Under the pieces are notes generated by a model. The model was not told the DNA's origin. It made no database searches and saw only the letters and a list, made by a program, of their open reading frames with translations. The translations under genes were made by a program, and so were the position numbers. From Lachnospiraceae bacterium (GTDB lineage: Bacteria; Bacillota; Clostridia; Lachnospirales; Lachnospiraceae), in NCBI GenBank assembly GCA_021202465.1, contig JAJQCZ010000031.1, positions 48,569 through 112,568 of the forward strand: a DNA stretch of 64,000 nt. The letters run 5' to 3'. Shown piece by piece: positions 42,579-50,610 of the stretch. The first letter of the stretch is position 1. Every line of letters begins with the position of its first letter.

Positions 42579-44453
42579 ATGCGTACATTAGCACTTAATG
42601 ATAACATACTGATGAGCATCGACAAGCCCGCCCGCTACATTGGCGGGGAAGTCAATGCAGTCATGAAAGACAGAAACAAGGTGGAGGTGCGTTTCGCCAT
42701 GTGCTTCCCGGACGTCTATGAGATCGGTATGTCTCATCTGGGCATTCAGATCCTCTATGACATGCTCAATACCCGGGACGACATCTGGTGTGAGCGGGTG
42801 TACTCTCCCTGGACAGACCTGGACCCTCTCCTGCGGGAGAAGAAGATTCCTCTGTTTGCCCTGGAGTCGCAGGATCCGATCCGGGACTTTGATTTTCTGG
42901 GGATCACGATTCAGTACGAGATGTGCTACACGAACATCCTGCAGATCCTGGATCTCTCCGGAATCCCGCTGCATGCGGCAGAGCGCGGGGAGGAGGATCC
43001 CATCGTCCTCGGCGGCGGCCCCTGCACCTACAATCCGGAACCGCTGGCCGACTTCTTCGATTTGTTCTATATTGGCGAGGGAGAGACCTCTATGCTGCCG
43101 CTGGTAGACGCCTACAAGGCCAACCGGGCCGCCGGGGGAAGCCGGGAGGATTTCTTTCGCCGTGCAGCACGAATTCCCGGCATCTATGTTCCCTCCCTCT
43201 ACGAGGTGAGTTATCAGGAGGATGGCACGATCGCTGATTTCCGGCCACGGGAAGAAGGCGTACCGGCCCGCATTCGCAAGGAGGTGGAGACCGATCTCAG
43301 CCATACCTACTATCCGGAAAAACCGGTCGTTCCCTTCGTCAAGGCGACGCAGGACCGGGTAACGCTGGAGATTCAGCGCGGCTGCATCCGCGGCTGCCGT
43401 TTCTGTCAGGCGGGCATGATCTACCGGCCGCTGCGCGAACGAAATCTGGACTGGCTGGAAGACATGGCAGTGAAAATGCTGGAGAATACCGGCCATGAAG
43501 AAATCACACTGAGTTCCTTAAGCTCCAGTGATTACAGCCAGATTCAGCCCCTGATCGAGGGGTTGATCGAGGAGTGCGGGCGGCGTCACGTCAACATTTC
43601 CCTTCCCTCTCTGCGCATCGATTCGTTCTCACTTGATGTGATGAACAAGGTGCAGGATGTGAAGAAGAGCAGCCTGACCTTTGCTCCGGAAGCCGGAACG
43701 CAGCGGCTGCGCGATGTCATTAACAAGGGCCTGACGGAGGATGATATCCTGAACGGGGCCGCGGAGGCCTTCCGGGGCGGCTGGACGAAAGTGAAGCTGT
43801 ATTTTATGCTGGGGCTTCCCACGGAGACGGAGGAGGACATGCGTGGTATCGCCGAGCTCTCGGAGAGAATCTGTGAGCGCTTCTTTGATGAAGTACCGAA
43901 AGAAAAGCGCCGGGGAAAGATTCAACTGACGGCGAGTTCCTCGTTCTTCGTTCCCAAACCCTTCACACCCTTTCAGTGGGCAACGATGGAGACCAAGGAA
44001 GAGTACCTGCGGCGCGCGCATCTGGTCAAGGATACCTTCTTCCGGCAGTTAAATCGGCGCTCCATGCATTATCAGTATCACGAAGCGGATGTCACGGTCC
44101 TGGAGGGTGTGCTGGCCCGGGGAGACCGGCGGGTCGCCCGGGTCATTGAGGCGGCTTATAAAAAAGGCTGTCTGTTTGACGCCTGGTCCGATTATTTTGA
44201 CAATGACCGCTGGATGGAGGCCTTCACGGAAACCGGAGTGGATCCGGATTTCTATACGCGGCGGGAGAGAAGCGCCGAAGAGATCTTCCCCTGGGATTTC
44301 ATCGACATCGGCGTGACGAAGAAGTTCCTGCGGCGGGAGTGGGAGAAGGCTATGCGCGGTGAAGTGACGCCCAACTGCCGACAGCAGTGCAGCGGCTGCG
44401 GCGCGGCGGTATTCGGAGGAGGAATCTGTCATGAGAATTCGCATGCGGTTTGA
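42579..44453 (+). CDS. B12-binding-type radical SAM protein (TIGR03960 family)
   Basis: 624 residues. An N-terminal B12-binding-like domain (FAMCFPDVYEIGMSHLGIQILYDMLN) is followed by the radical SAM domain with the cluster motif GCIRGCRFCQAGMIYRPLRERN (Cys-x3-Cys-x2-Cys) near residue 270. The family is usually encoded just before a DUF2344 protein and RNase E/G near rplU, exactly as here. The reaction is not established; a role in tRNA or rRNA modification is often assumed. TTGGAGA lies upstream of the ATG at 42579. The last codons (HENSHAV) arise from a duplicated start region of the next gene. Confidence 0.93.
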   Translation: MRTLALNDNILMSIDKPARYIGGEVNAVMKDRNKVEVRFAMCFPDVYEIGMSHLGIQILYDMLNTRDDIWCERVYSPWTDLDPLLREKKIPLFALESQDPIRDFDFLGITIQYEMCYTNILQILDLSGIPLHAAERGEEDPIVLGGGPCTYNPEPLADFFDLFYIGEGETSMLPLVDAYKANRAAGGSREDFFRRAARIPGIYVPSLYEVSYQEDGTIADFRPREEGVPARIRKEVETDLSHTYYPEKPVVPFVKATQDRVTLEIQRGCIRGCRFCQAGMIYRPLRERNLDWLEDMAVKMLENTGHEEITLSSLSSSDYSQIQPLIEGLIEECGRRHVNISLPSLRIDSFSLDVMNKVQDVKKSSLTFAPEAGTQRLRDVINKGLTEDDILNGAAEAFRGGWTKVKLYFMLGLPTETEEDMRGIAELSERICERFFDEVPKEKRRGKIQLTASSSFFVPKPFTPFQWATMETKEEYLRRAHLVKDTFFRQLNRRSMHYQYHEADVTVLEGVLARGDRRVARVIEAAYKKGCLFDAWSDYFDNDRWMEAFTETGVDPDFYTRRERSAEEIFPWDFIDIGVTKKFLRREWEKAMRGEVTPNCRQQCSGCGAAVFGGGICHENSHAV

Positions 44454-44531
44454 GAGGATGAACAGCGATTACTGCGTGCCGATGTGTGCGGAAGGGAGTT
44501 ACTATGAGAATTCGTATTCGGTTTGAAAAGG
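44431..44531 (+). repeat. Duplicated start region of the DUF2344 gene
   Basis: ATGAGAATTCGCATGCGGTT at 44431 and ATGAGAATTCGTATTCGGTT at 44504 are two copies 73 bp apart, each with a good ribosome site (GGAGGAGG and GGAAGGGAG). The first copy would open MRIRMRFERM and stop after 31 codons (44526); the second opens the real gene (MRIRIRFEKE). Confidence 0.75.
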
Positions 44532-45199
44532 AGGGGAGTCTCCGCTTCATCGGGCATCTGGATATCATGCGGTATTTTCACAAGGCATTGCAGCGCGCGC
44601 ATGTGGCGGTCTGCTTTTCCGGCGGTTATCACCCCCATCCGGTCATGTCCTTCGCCTCGCCTCTGGGTGTCGGTCTGACCTCCCGGGGCGAATATATGGA
44701 CGTGGAAGTGGAGGAAACCGACTCCAGCAGGGACATGATTGAGCGCATCAATGAGACGATGGCGGAGGGGATCCGCGTCACCGGCTACCGTCTTCTGCCT
44801 GAAAATGAGGGTCGAAAACATCACAACGCCATGGCGACCGTGGGAATGGCTGACTATCTGGTGAAACTTAAAGAGACACGTCCTTTATCGGAAGAAACCT
44901 GGACGGAAAAGATCGCCTGTTTCCTGTCACAGCCCGAAATTGTCGTGACCAAGAAGACGAAAAAAAGCCAGGAAGAAACGGATATCCGTCCCTGGATCTA
45001 TGAATTTCGCCGGAAACCGGAGGAGGACGCCTTCTTCCTGCGCCTTTCCGCCGGTTCCCTGAAGAACCTGAAACCGGAGCTGGTCATGGAGGCTTTTCTC
45101 GGTGAAGCGTGCGATCGGAAGAACCTGGCGATCTGCCGTCTCGATCTGCGCACCGCGGAGGGCCTTTCTCTGGGTGATCTGGGGGAGGAAATACCATGA
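44504..45199 (+). CDS. DUF2344/TIGR03936 family protein
   Basis: 231 residues. RIRFEKEGSLRFIGHLDIMRYFHKALQRAHVAVCFSGGYHPHPVMSFASPLGVGLTSRGEYMDVEV is the family signature. It is the partner of the radical SAM protein upstream; in some species the two are fused into one chain. The function is not established. It overlaps rng by 4 bp (ATGA, 45196-45199). GGAAGGGAG precedes the start at 44504. Confidence 0.93.
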   Translation: MRIRIRFEKEGSLRFIGHLDIMRYFHKALQRAHVAVCFSGGYHPHPVMSFASPLGVGLTSRGEYMDVEVEETDSSRDMIERINETMAEGIRVTGYRLLPENEGRKHHNAMATVGMADYLVKLKETRPLSEETWTEKIACFLSQPEIVVTKKTKKSQEETDIRPWIYEFRRKPEEDAFFLRLSAGSLKNLKPELVMEAFLGEACDRKNLAICRLDLRTAEGLSLGDLGEEIP

Positions 45200-46359
45200 A
45201 CAAGCTGCTGATCACCCGCTGGGACGGCGGCATCCTGACTGCACTCTGGGATGGAAGCCGGGTGGTGGAATTCCGCATGGAGCGGGAAGCCCCCGCCGTA
45301 CAGGTGGGCGATATCTATCTGGGAAAGATCAAAAATATTGTGAAAAATATCCGTGCGGCCTTCGTGGAGGTACGTCCGGGCATTCTCTGTTTCCTCCAGC
45401 TTCCCAAAGGTGAACAACGCTATCGGGAGGGAGATGAGATTCCCGTACAGGTCAGCCGGGAGGCCGTGAAGACAAAATCTCCCGTGGTGACAGACAGAAT
45501 CTCTCTGGGCGGTCGCTATCTGGTGCTGGTCAGCGACCAGATCCGCGTGGCGGTGTCATCAAAAATCCGGGACAGCGAACGGCGCGAAGCATTGCAGAAG
45601 CTTCTCACTGAGGATGTCCGCCGGGAGCAGGTGGGATTCATCCTGCGCACCAATGCCGAGAGGGTGGAGGATTGCGTGATCTGCGAGGAGGCTGCCCGCC
45701 TGATATCCCGATATCGTCAGATCACAGAGACATCGCTGCACCGCCCCGCCTTCACCAGACTCTGGCAGGGAGCTCCGGCCTATCTGGAAGCTGTGCGGGA
45801 TGCACGGGAGGGAAGCCTGGAGTCCGTGATTACCGACGACGCGGAGATCTATGAAAACTTGCAGTCCGGGCTTGCCGACGCCGACTACATGCGCCCGGAG
45901 CAGATCGTTTATTATCAGGATACACGCCTGTCCCTGAAGAACCTGTACCGGCTGGAGCACTTTATGGAGCAGGCGCTGAACCGCCGTGTGTGGCTGAAAT
46001 CCGGCGGCTATCTGATTATTGAACCCACGGAAGCACTGACAGTCATTGACGTGAACACCGGCAAATATGACGGCCACAGGGGAGCCGAAGAGACCTTCTT
46101 CCGGATTAACCAGGAAGCAGCCCGGGAGATTGCTTTCCAGATGCGCCTGAGGAATCTCTCCGGCATCATTCTGGTTGATTTCATTGACATGGAAGACCCG
46201 GAACACCGGCAGGGACTTTACCAGACGCTGCGCGAAGCGATCCGCCAGGATCCGGTCAAGACCATTCTGGTCGATATCACAGCTTTAAATCTGGCGGAAC
46301 TGACGCGAAAAAAGACCCGGAAGACGCTGCAGGAGCAGATGAAACGCAAAGATATGTAG
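45196..46359 (+). CDS. rng: Ribonuclease E/G family protein (short form)
   Basis: 387 residues, the RNase G core without a long C-terminal scaffold. An S1-like region (VGDIYLGKIKNIVKNIRAAFVEVRPGILCFLQLP) is followed by the RNase H/DNase I-like catalytic parts (GGYLIIEPTEALTVIDVNTGKYDG, LRNLSGIILVDFIDM), with the metal-binding Asp residues in IDVNTG and VDFID. The protein stops soon after ALNLAELTRKKTRKTL, so it lacks the zinc-link CPxCxG of longer homologues. It would process rRNA and mRNA 5' ends. In most relatives rplU follows directly; here a cassette lies between. Confidence 0.93.
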   Translation: MNKLLITRWDGGILTALWDGSRVVEFRMEREAPAVQVGDIYLGKIKNIVKNIRAAFVEVRPGILCFLQLPKGEQRYREGDEIPVQVSREAVKTKSPVVTDRISLGGRYLVLVSDQIRVAVSSKIRDSERREALQKLLTEDVRREQVGFILRTNAERVEDCVICEEAARLISRYRQITETSLHRPAFTRLWQGAPAYLEAVRDAREGSLESVITDDAEIYENLQSGLADADYMRPEQIVYYQDTRLSLKNLYRLEHFMEQALNRRVWLKSGGYLIIEPTEALTVIDVNTGKYDGHRGAEETFFRINQEAAREIAFQMRLRNLSGIILVDFIDMEDPEHRQGLYQTLREAIRQDPVKTILVDITALNLAELTRKKTRKTLQEQMKRKDM

Positions 46360-46360
46360 A

Positions 46361-46404
46361 GAGTATGCCCGGCCGGAGAAAGAACTCCAGAGCCGGGCAT
46401 ACTC
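46361..46404 (+). terminator. Hairpin after rng
   Basis: GAGTATGCCCGGC (46361-46373) pairs perfectly with GCCGGGCATACTC (46392-46404). It starts 1 bp after the rng stop and lacks a T-run, so it may be a processed or weak terminator between convergent genes. Confidence 0.6.
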
Positions 46405-46454
46405 ATAAACAATTTGTTGATTTTCCGCATAAGATCATTTGTATGCGTTACAGG

Positions 46455-47546
46455 TTATTTCTCCGTTTTCGAGACCGTCCGGACAACTTTCACCTGACGA
46501 AAGACATCCGGGCAGGATTTGGCGAGGATACCGACAGAGGACAGGTAGTCATAAAACGTGCCGGTCCGGGGCGTCAGCGACCGAAGGTTTTCATTTCTCA
46601 GTGAGTCGATGCGGAACTGGCTGTCATACTTGTAGGCACGCAGTCCCGTGAGACCATACTGATCGGCCAGCGGACGGATCGGAACGCCATCCTGTTTTGT
46701 ACGAAGAATAAACCAGCTTTCCTTCGGCATCCGCAGTTCAATCTCCACTTCATCTCCATGATCCTGGATGAGTTTTTCCAGAGCCTCGATGTTAAAATTA
46801 TCGTGGAAGATGCAGCGGTCCAAATCAAGAGTCAGGCGGGTAATGTTCACGTCCGGCGAGCACTCATAGAGGATTTCCTGTCCGTTGATATCGTAGGCCA
46901 GGCAGTCACCGGCGGTCGTGGCTGTAACAATATAATAATTATGGTTGAGCGCATGTGCCTGCAGTTGGGTTCCCGCCGAATAGGCGCTGGGCCAGAACAC
47001 AATTTCCGCCCCCTGGCGTCCCAGAGCATCCCAGACATCGGGGAAATTCGCGTCAAAACAGATGGCCATGCCAATACGTCCGAAATCCGTGTCAAAGACC
47101 GGAATCTCCTGGCCCGGTGCGGGAGCCGGATCAATATCGTATTCACTCCAGAAAGGATAATGCTTGTCATAGACACCGACAATCTCTCCCTGCCGGTCGA
47201 TGAGAACCGCAGAATTCAGCTTGGGGATATTCTCTGTTTTTCGGCTGATCGGGCAGATCATATATGTGCGGTATCTCGCAGCCAGACGGCGCATTTCCGT
47301 AATCACTTCTCCTTCGAGATCCTGAATGACACTGGCGCCGGGCCAGAACTCAGGCAGGAGAATCATATCAGTCTCATCAACCCCGGCGCAGCTTTCAATA
47401 TATCCCACCATTTCATCCAGGCGGCGAAGAGGGTAGGGGTTCATGGGGGTGCAGTCTTCCGGACGACCGGTGAAACCGATGCTGATGATACGGACGGGTC
47501 TTCCCATGGGGGTTGTATTCATTTTATTTTCAGTCTTCTTTTCCAT
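46455..47546 (-). CDS. Carbon-nitrogen hydrolase (nitrilase/amidase superfamily)
   Basis: 363 residues. The catalytic triad is complete: Glu in LLPEFWPG, Lys in YDKHYPFWSEYD and Cys in GMAICFDANFPDVW. A long C-terminal region of about 110 residues follows the nitrilase fold. It would hydrolyse an amide or nitrile in the cytoplasm. It lies downstream of a PTS IIC-type permease on the same strand and probably in the same transcript, so the permease may bring in its substrate. Ribosome site AAGGAG. Confidence 0.9.
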   Translation of the reverse strand: MEKKTENKMNTTPMGRPVRIISIGFTGRPEDCTPMNPYPLRRLDEMVGYIESCAGVDETDMILLPEFWPGASVIQDLEGEVITEMRRLAARYRTYMICPISRKTENIPKLNSAVLIDRQGEIVGVYDKHYPFWSEYDIDPAPAPGQEIPVFDTDFGRIGMAICFDANFPDVWDALGRQGAEIVFWPSAYSAGTQLQAHALNHNYYIVTATTAGDCLAYDINGQEILYECSPDVNITRLTLDLDRCIFHDNFNIEALEKLIQDHGDEVEIELRMPKESWFILRTKQDGVPIRPLADQYGLTGLRAYKYDSQFRIDSLRNENLRSLTPRTGTFYDYLSSVGILAKSCPDVFRQVKVVRTVSKTEK

Positions 47547-47617
47547 TCTATTGACTCCTTATTGTTTTGAGTTGATATCAAAATAATCGTGATTTGTCTC
47601 GTCATATTTCTACGAGA

Positions 47618-48730
47618 TCAGGCGGTCTTTTCGCTGAGGGAAATCTTATCCATGTCCTCTTTATATCCGAAGAAATAGACCAGTGCAGCGGTTACCAGGA
47701 AATTGACCACATAGGCCGCACAGTAGATGCCAAAGGTCGGGCCGAAGAAAGCTGGAAGCGTCGGGATGCCGGGGCTGACCAGACTGGAGGACGTTGTGCC
47801 AATCATCCCGATAAAGCCGCCGAAGACGGCGCCGGTGACAACTGCGATGTAATACGGTCTGCGGAAAATAAAGTTGCATCCATATACGCAGGTTTCTGTC
47901 GTACCAAGCAGACCGGAAATGGTGCTGGCTGTGGCCACTCCTTTTGTCTCCGAGTTCCGTGACCGCAGGAAGACTCCGAAGCAGGCGCCTGCCTGTGCCA
48001 CACAGGACATACCGACCATCGGGCAAATCGTATCAAATCCGAAGGTCGCCACATTGAGCAGAATCAGCGGCAACATGGCCAGATGAAGACCAAAGATCAT
48101 GAGGACATGCCAGCCTGCGCCCATGAGAACACCCGCTGCCCAGGGAGCAAAATTGTAGAAGGTGTTGTAAACCCAGGTCAAACCGGCACTCAGGTAGTAT
48201 GTAATCGGGCCAATGACCAGGAAGGTGACTGGAACTGTGATAACCAGCGCAAAGAGCGGCGTGAAAAATCCACGAATTGCTTCCGGGAAAATTTTATCAA
48301 AACGTTTTTCCAGAAAAGCCAGCAGTGCTACAGCAAACATGATAGGAAAGAGTGTGGAGCTGAAATCTACCAGATACACCGGAATTCCCAGGAAGGTAAT
48401 ACTCGTACCGGCATCGACAGCCGCCGTGATGTCCGGATGAATCAGCGTTGCCGCGACAATCAGAGAAGAGAATACATTCGCTCCGAATTTCTGGGCACTG
48501 GTGTAAGCCAGCAGGATTGGCAGAAAATAATAGATACTGTCCGCCAGGCTATAGAGGATCAGGTAGGTGCCGCTGTCCGACGAGAGCAGATTGACGGTCG
48601 TCAGGATGGTAAGAACTCCCTTTAAAATTCCGGCGACGACGAACATCATAACAGCCGGGCCGATGATCGCTCCGATGAGACCAACAAACTTCTCTAAAAG
48701 GTTTTGTTTCTTCGCATTTTCTTCAGGCAT
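47618..48730 (-). CDS. PTS IIC-type permease without IIB or IIA domains
   Basis: 370 residues with about ten membrane segments. GPAVMMFVVAGILKGVLTILT, FLPILLAYTSAQKFGANVF, HPDITAAVDAG and LLGTTETCVYGCNFIFRRPYYIAVVTGAVFGGFIGMIG match the IIC domain of the beta-glucoside/sucrose PTS family. The IIB domain that normally comes first (with its phosphorylated Cys) and the IIA domain are absent, and no such genes are near. So it either uses IIB/IIA from elsewhere or moves its substrate without phosphorylation. Neighbours are a nitrilase and a Crp-type regulator. Ribosome site AAGGAGAAAA. Confidence 0.88.
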   Translation of the reverse strand: MPEENAKKQNLLEKFVGLIGAIIGPAVMMFVVAGILKGVLTILTTVNLLSSDSGTYLILYSLADSIYYFLPILLAYTSAQKFGANVFSSLIVAATLIHPDITAAVDAGTSITFLGIPVYLVDFSSTLFPIMFAVALLAFLEKRFDKIFPEAIRGFFTPLFALVITVPVTFLVIGPITYYLSAGLTWVYNTFYNFAPWAAGVLMGAGWHVLMIFGLHLAMLPLILLNVATFGFDTICPMVGMSCVAQAGACFGVFLRSRNSETKGVATASTISGLLGTTETCVYGCNFIFRRPYYIAVVTGAVFGGFIGMIGTTSSSLVSPGIPTLPAFFGPTFGIYCAAYVVNFLVTAALVYFFGYKEDMDKISLSEKTA

Positions 48731-48844
48731 AACTTTTTTCTCCTTATTAACATAGCATTAATACAGAATTCTGAATTCCCCCGTCGGGTAGTTCAGAGAG
48801 TACCATGTCAATCATTTTGTTATCCCGGGATGATTGATATCATC

Positions 48845-48887
48845 ACTATATCGGAAAAAACCTTTCGAGTATGTAATCTGGATTACA
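48845..48887 (-). promoter_or_regulatory. Crp/Fnr-type activated promoter of the IIC/nitrilase operon
   Basis: The perfect inverted repeat TGTAATC-TG-GATTACA (48872-48887) is followed on the minus strand by a -10 TATAGT (48845-48850). With transcription starting near 48838, the operator centre (48879.5) is at -41.5, the class II position of Crp/Fnr activators. The -35 hexamer (CATACT) is poor, as expected for an activated promoter. The Crp-type protein encoded just upstream is the obvious activator. Confidence 0.8.
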
Positions 48888-48896
48888 AAGTCCCCA

Positions 48897-48942
48897 AAAA
48901 AATTACAGTAAGCGACAATTTTTTTCCGCTTACTGTAATTTT
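48897..48942 (-). terminator. Terminator of the Crp-type regulator gene
   Basis: AAAATTACAGTAAGCG (48899-48914) pairs perfectly with CGCTTACTGTAATTTT (48927-48942). On the minus strand a T-run follows. It separates the regulator from the IIC operon. Confidence 0.92.
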
Positions 48943-48949
48943 CGGATGA

Positions 48950-49636
48950 TTATTCCTCGCGTACATCGTAAGAGCAGTACTCTGCCAGCCTTCGGGCGTC
49001 AAGAATGGTTAGCGAATTATAACCTGTCGCTACAATGTTTTCCCGGCTCAGTCTGTTAATCTGCTTGGAAACCTGAGGCCGGGAGTAACCGGTCGCATAG
49101 CTGATGTCGCTGTGGGAGACGGGCAGTTTTTTCGGCGAGCCGGTCTCGGGCATCTGCTTCCAGAGCAGATAAAGCAGGTTGCAGACGGAGACAAAGGAAT
49201 CATTATAACTGGAATTGGCTGCATCATAGGTGTAGAGATCCAGGACATCCAACGCGACATTCAGCGTACGCATAAGGAAATCAGGATGAGCCAGCAGTAA
49301 TTGCCTCAGATGACTTTCATACAGAATATCCGCAGTCAGATTCTCCCTCACCTGAAATTCAATCGTATGATTCGTCTTATAATCCGCACCGTCCCGATAA
49401 ATCGGAAAGATCATATTTTCCCCGCAAAGCAGGAGCATCTTCCGATATCCTTCCTCTGTCGTGATCGACAGGGAAACCGAACCGCGTCGGATATAGTGGT
49501 AAATCGTCTGATGATTATTGGAAAGGGTCTGGACGAGTTCACCCTTATCAAGGTGTTTTTCTCCGTCCCGGTTATCGTGAAAAATCTCGCGAAAAGGATT
49601 GTAAATCTGTTGATAATAAAACGTGGGAATCTGCAT
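48950..49636 (-). CDS. Crp/Fnr family transcriptional regulator
   Basis: 228 residues. The N-terminal cyclic-nucleotide-binding-like barrel (LDKGELVQTLSNNHQTIYHYIRRGSVSLSITTEEGYRKMLLLCGENMIFPIY) is followed by the dimer helix and a C-terminal winged helix (LPVSHSDISYATGYSRPQVSKQINRLSRENIVATG). No Fnr-type Cys cluster is seen, and the cAMP-contact Arg/Ser pattern of Crp is not evident, so the ligand is unknown. It probably activates the next operon through the -41.5 site. The start at 49636 follows AAGGAGGTCAGAG. Confidence 0.9.
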   Translation of the reverse strand: MQIPTFYYQQIYNPFREIFHDNRDGEKHLDKGELVQTLSNNHQTIYHYIRRGSVSLSITTEEGYRKMLLLCGENMIFPIYRDGADYKTNHTIEFQVRENLTADILYESHLRQLLLAHPDFLMRTLNVALDVLDLYTYDAANSSYNDSFVSVCNLLYLLWKQMPETGSPKKLPVSHSDISYATGYSRPQVSKQINRLSRENIVATGYNSLTILDARRLAEYCSYDVREE

Positions 49637-49774
49637 CTCTGACCTCCTTGCGAAATACATTTCATATGTCACACCGCGATATATATAGTAAGAATATCAT
49701 TAAATTTTCGATGAGGCAACCTGGTTTCTAGAGAAAAAATGTTGAAAATTTCCCGGAAATCTTCTCAAATGAAC

Positions 49775-49803
49775 TTGACGATTGATTTCCTGCATGGTAA
49801 TAT
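49775..49803 (+). promoter_or_regulatory. Promoter of the rplU operon
   Basis: TTGACG (49775-49780), 17 bp, extended -10 TGGTAATAT (TAATAT at 49798-49803). Confidence 0.85.
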
Positions 49804-49809
49804 AGATAA

Positions 49810-49919
49810 GTGTGTTCTGAGGAATGCACATGGACGGTTCTCCGTCAGGGCCGCACAGCGAGGCAGAAAAGTTCCGCATGGCGGGCGCCGCAGCTGGCGA
49901 GTATGGAATAAGGAGGTGC
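49810..49919 (+). promoter_or_regulatory. Leader of rplU mRNA, possible L21-type leader
   Basis: About 110 nt lie between the promoter and the rplU start. L21 leaders that bind L21 are known in Firmicutes. I see GC-rich self-complementary parts but cannot fold it reliably, so the call is by position. Confidence 0.35.
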
Positions 49920-49923
49920 TCAA

Positions 49924-50232
49924 ATGTACGCAATTATCGCAACAGGTGGAAAGCAGTATAAGGTGGCCGAAGGCGACGTGATCTTCGTAGAGAAGCTAGA
50001 CATGGCCGAGGGCGACGCTTATGAGTTCGATCAGGTTCTGGCCGTGAACGACGGTGAGATGGTCGTTGGCGAACCCACTGTGGCTGGCGCGAAGGTGAAA
50101 GCAACGGTACTGGCGCAGACCAAGGGCAAGAAGGTCATCGTCTACAAGTACAAGAGAAAGACCGGCTATCACAAGAAGAACGGCCACAGACAGTGCTACA
50201 CGAAGTGCAAGATCGACGCGATCGAGAAATAA
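49924..50232 (+). CDS. rplU: 50S ribosomal protein L21
   Basis: 102 residues, exact family size. [26 protein letters not shown] at the start and [31 protein letters not shown] at the end are unmistakable. It is part of the large subunit. rpmA follows after 42 bp with no gene for the protease Prp (YsxB) between them. Ribosome site AAGGAGGTG. Confidence 0.99.
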   Translation: MYAIIATGGKQYKVAEGDVIFVEKLDMAEGDAYEFDQVLAVNDGEMVVGEPTVAGAKVKATVLAQTKGKKVIVYKYKRKTGYHKKNGHRQCYTKCKIDAIEK

Positions 50233-50274
50233 GTCCTGGAACGAAAGTGATTTGAGTGCAAGGAGGTGTAATTC

Positions 50275-50541
50275 ATGGCTCATAAAAAAGGTGTAGGCTC
50301 TACCAAAAACGGCAGAGATTCCGAGGCGAAACGTTTAGGAGCGAAGAGAGCGGACGGACAGTTCGTGCTGGCCGGGAATATTCTTTACAGACAGCGCGGC
50401 ACCAAGATTCACCCCGGTGTGAATGTGGGACGCGGCGGCGACGACACCCTGTTCGCCAAGGTGGACGGTGTAGTTCGTTTCGAGAGGAAGGGCAGAGACA
50501 AGAAGCAGGTATCTGTGTATCCCCGGGTCACCAACGAATAA
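50275..50541 (+). CDS. rpmA: 50S ribosomal protein L27 without N-terminal extension
   Basis: 88 residues. It starts [30 protein letters not shown]. Most Firmicutes encode L27 with a cleavable extension ending near FFAxKKG that is removed by Prp. Here a stop codon (TAA) lies two codons upstream of the ATG in frame, and AAGGAGGTG precedes it, so there is no extension; Prp is absent from its usual place. L27's N-terminus reaches the peptidyl-transferase centre. Confidence 0.98.
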   Translation: MAHKKGVGSTKNGRDSEAKRLGAKRADGQFVLAGNILYRQRGTKIHPGVNVGRGGDDTLFAKVDGVVRFERKGRDKKQVSVYPRVTNE

Positions 50542-50554
50542 GAAACAGACAGAA

Positions 50555-50587
50555 AGAAGCCGACGTCATCTGTACGCCGGCTTTTCT
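50555..50587 (+). terminator. Terminator or attenuator between rpmA and obgE
   Basis: AAGCCG (50557-50562) pairs with CGGCTT (50578-50583), with an inner CG/CG pair after one mismatch, then TTTTCTTC. It may allow partial read-through to obgE. Confidence 0.65.
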
Positions 50588-50610
50588 TCACGCCATAGAA
50601 AGGAACAGTT

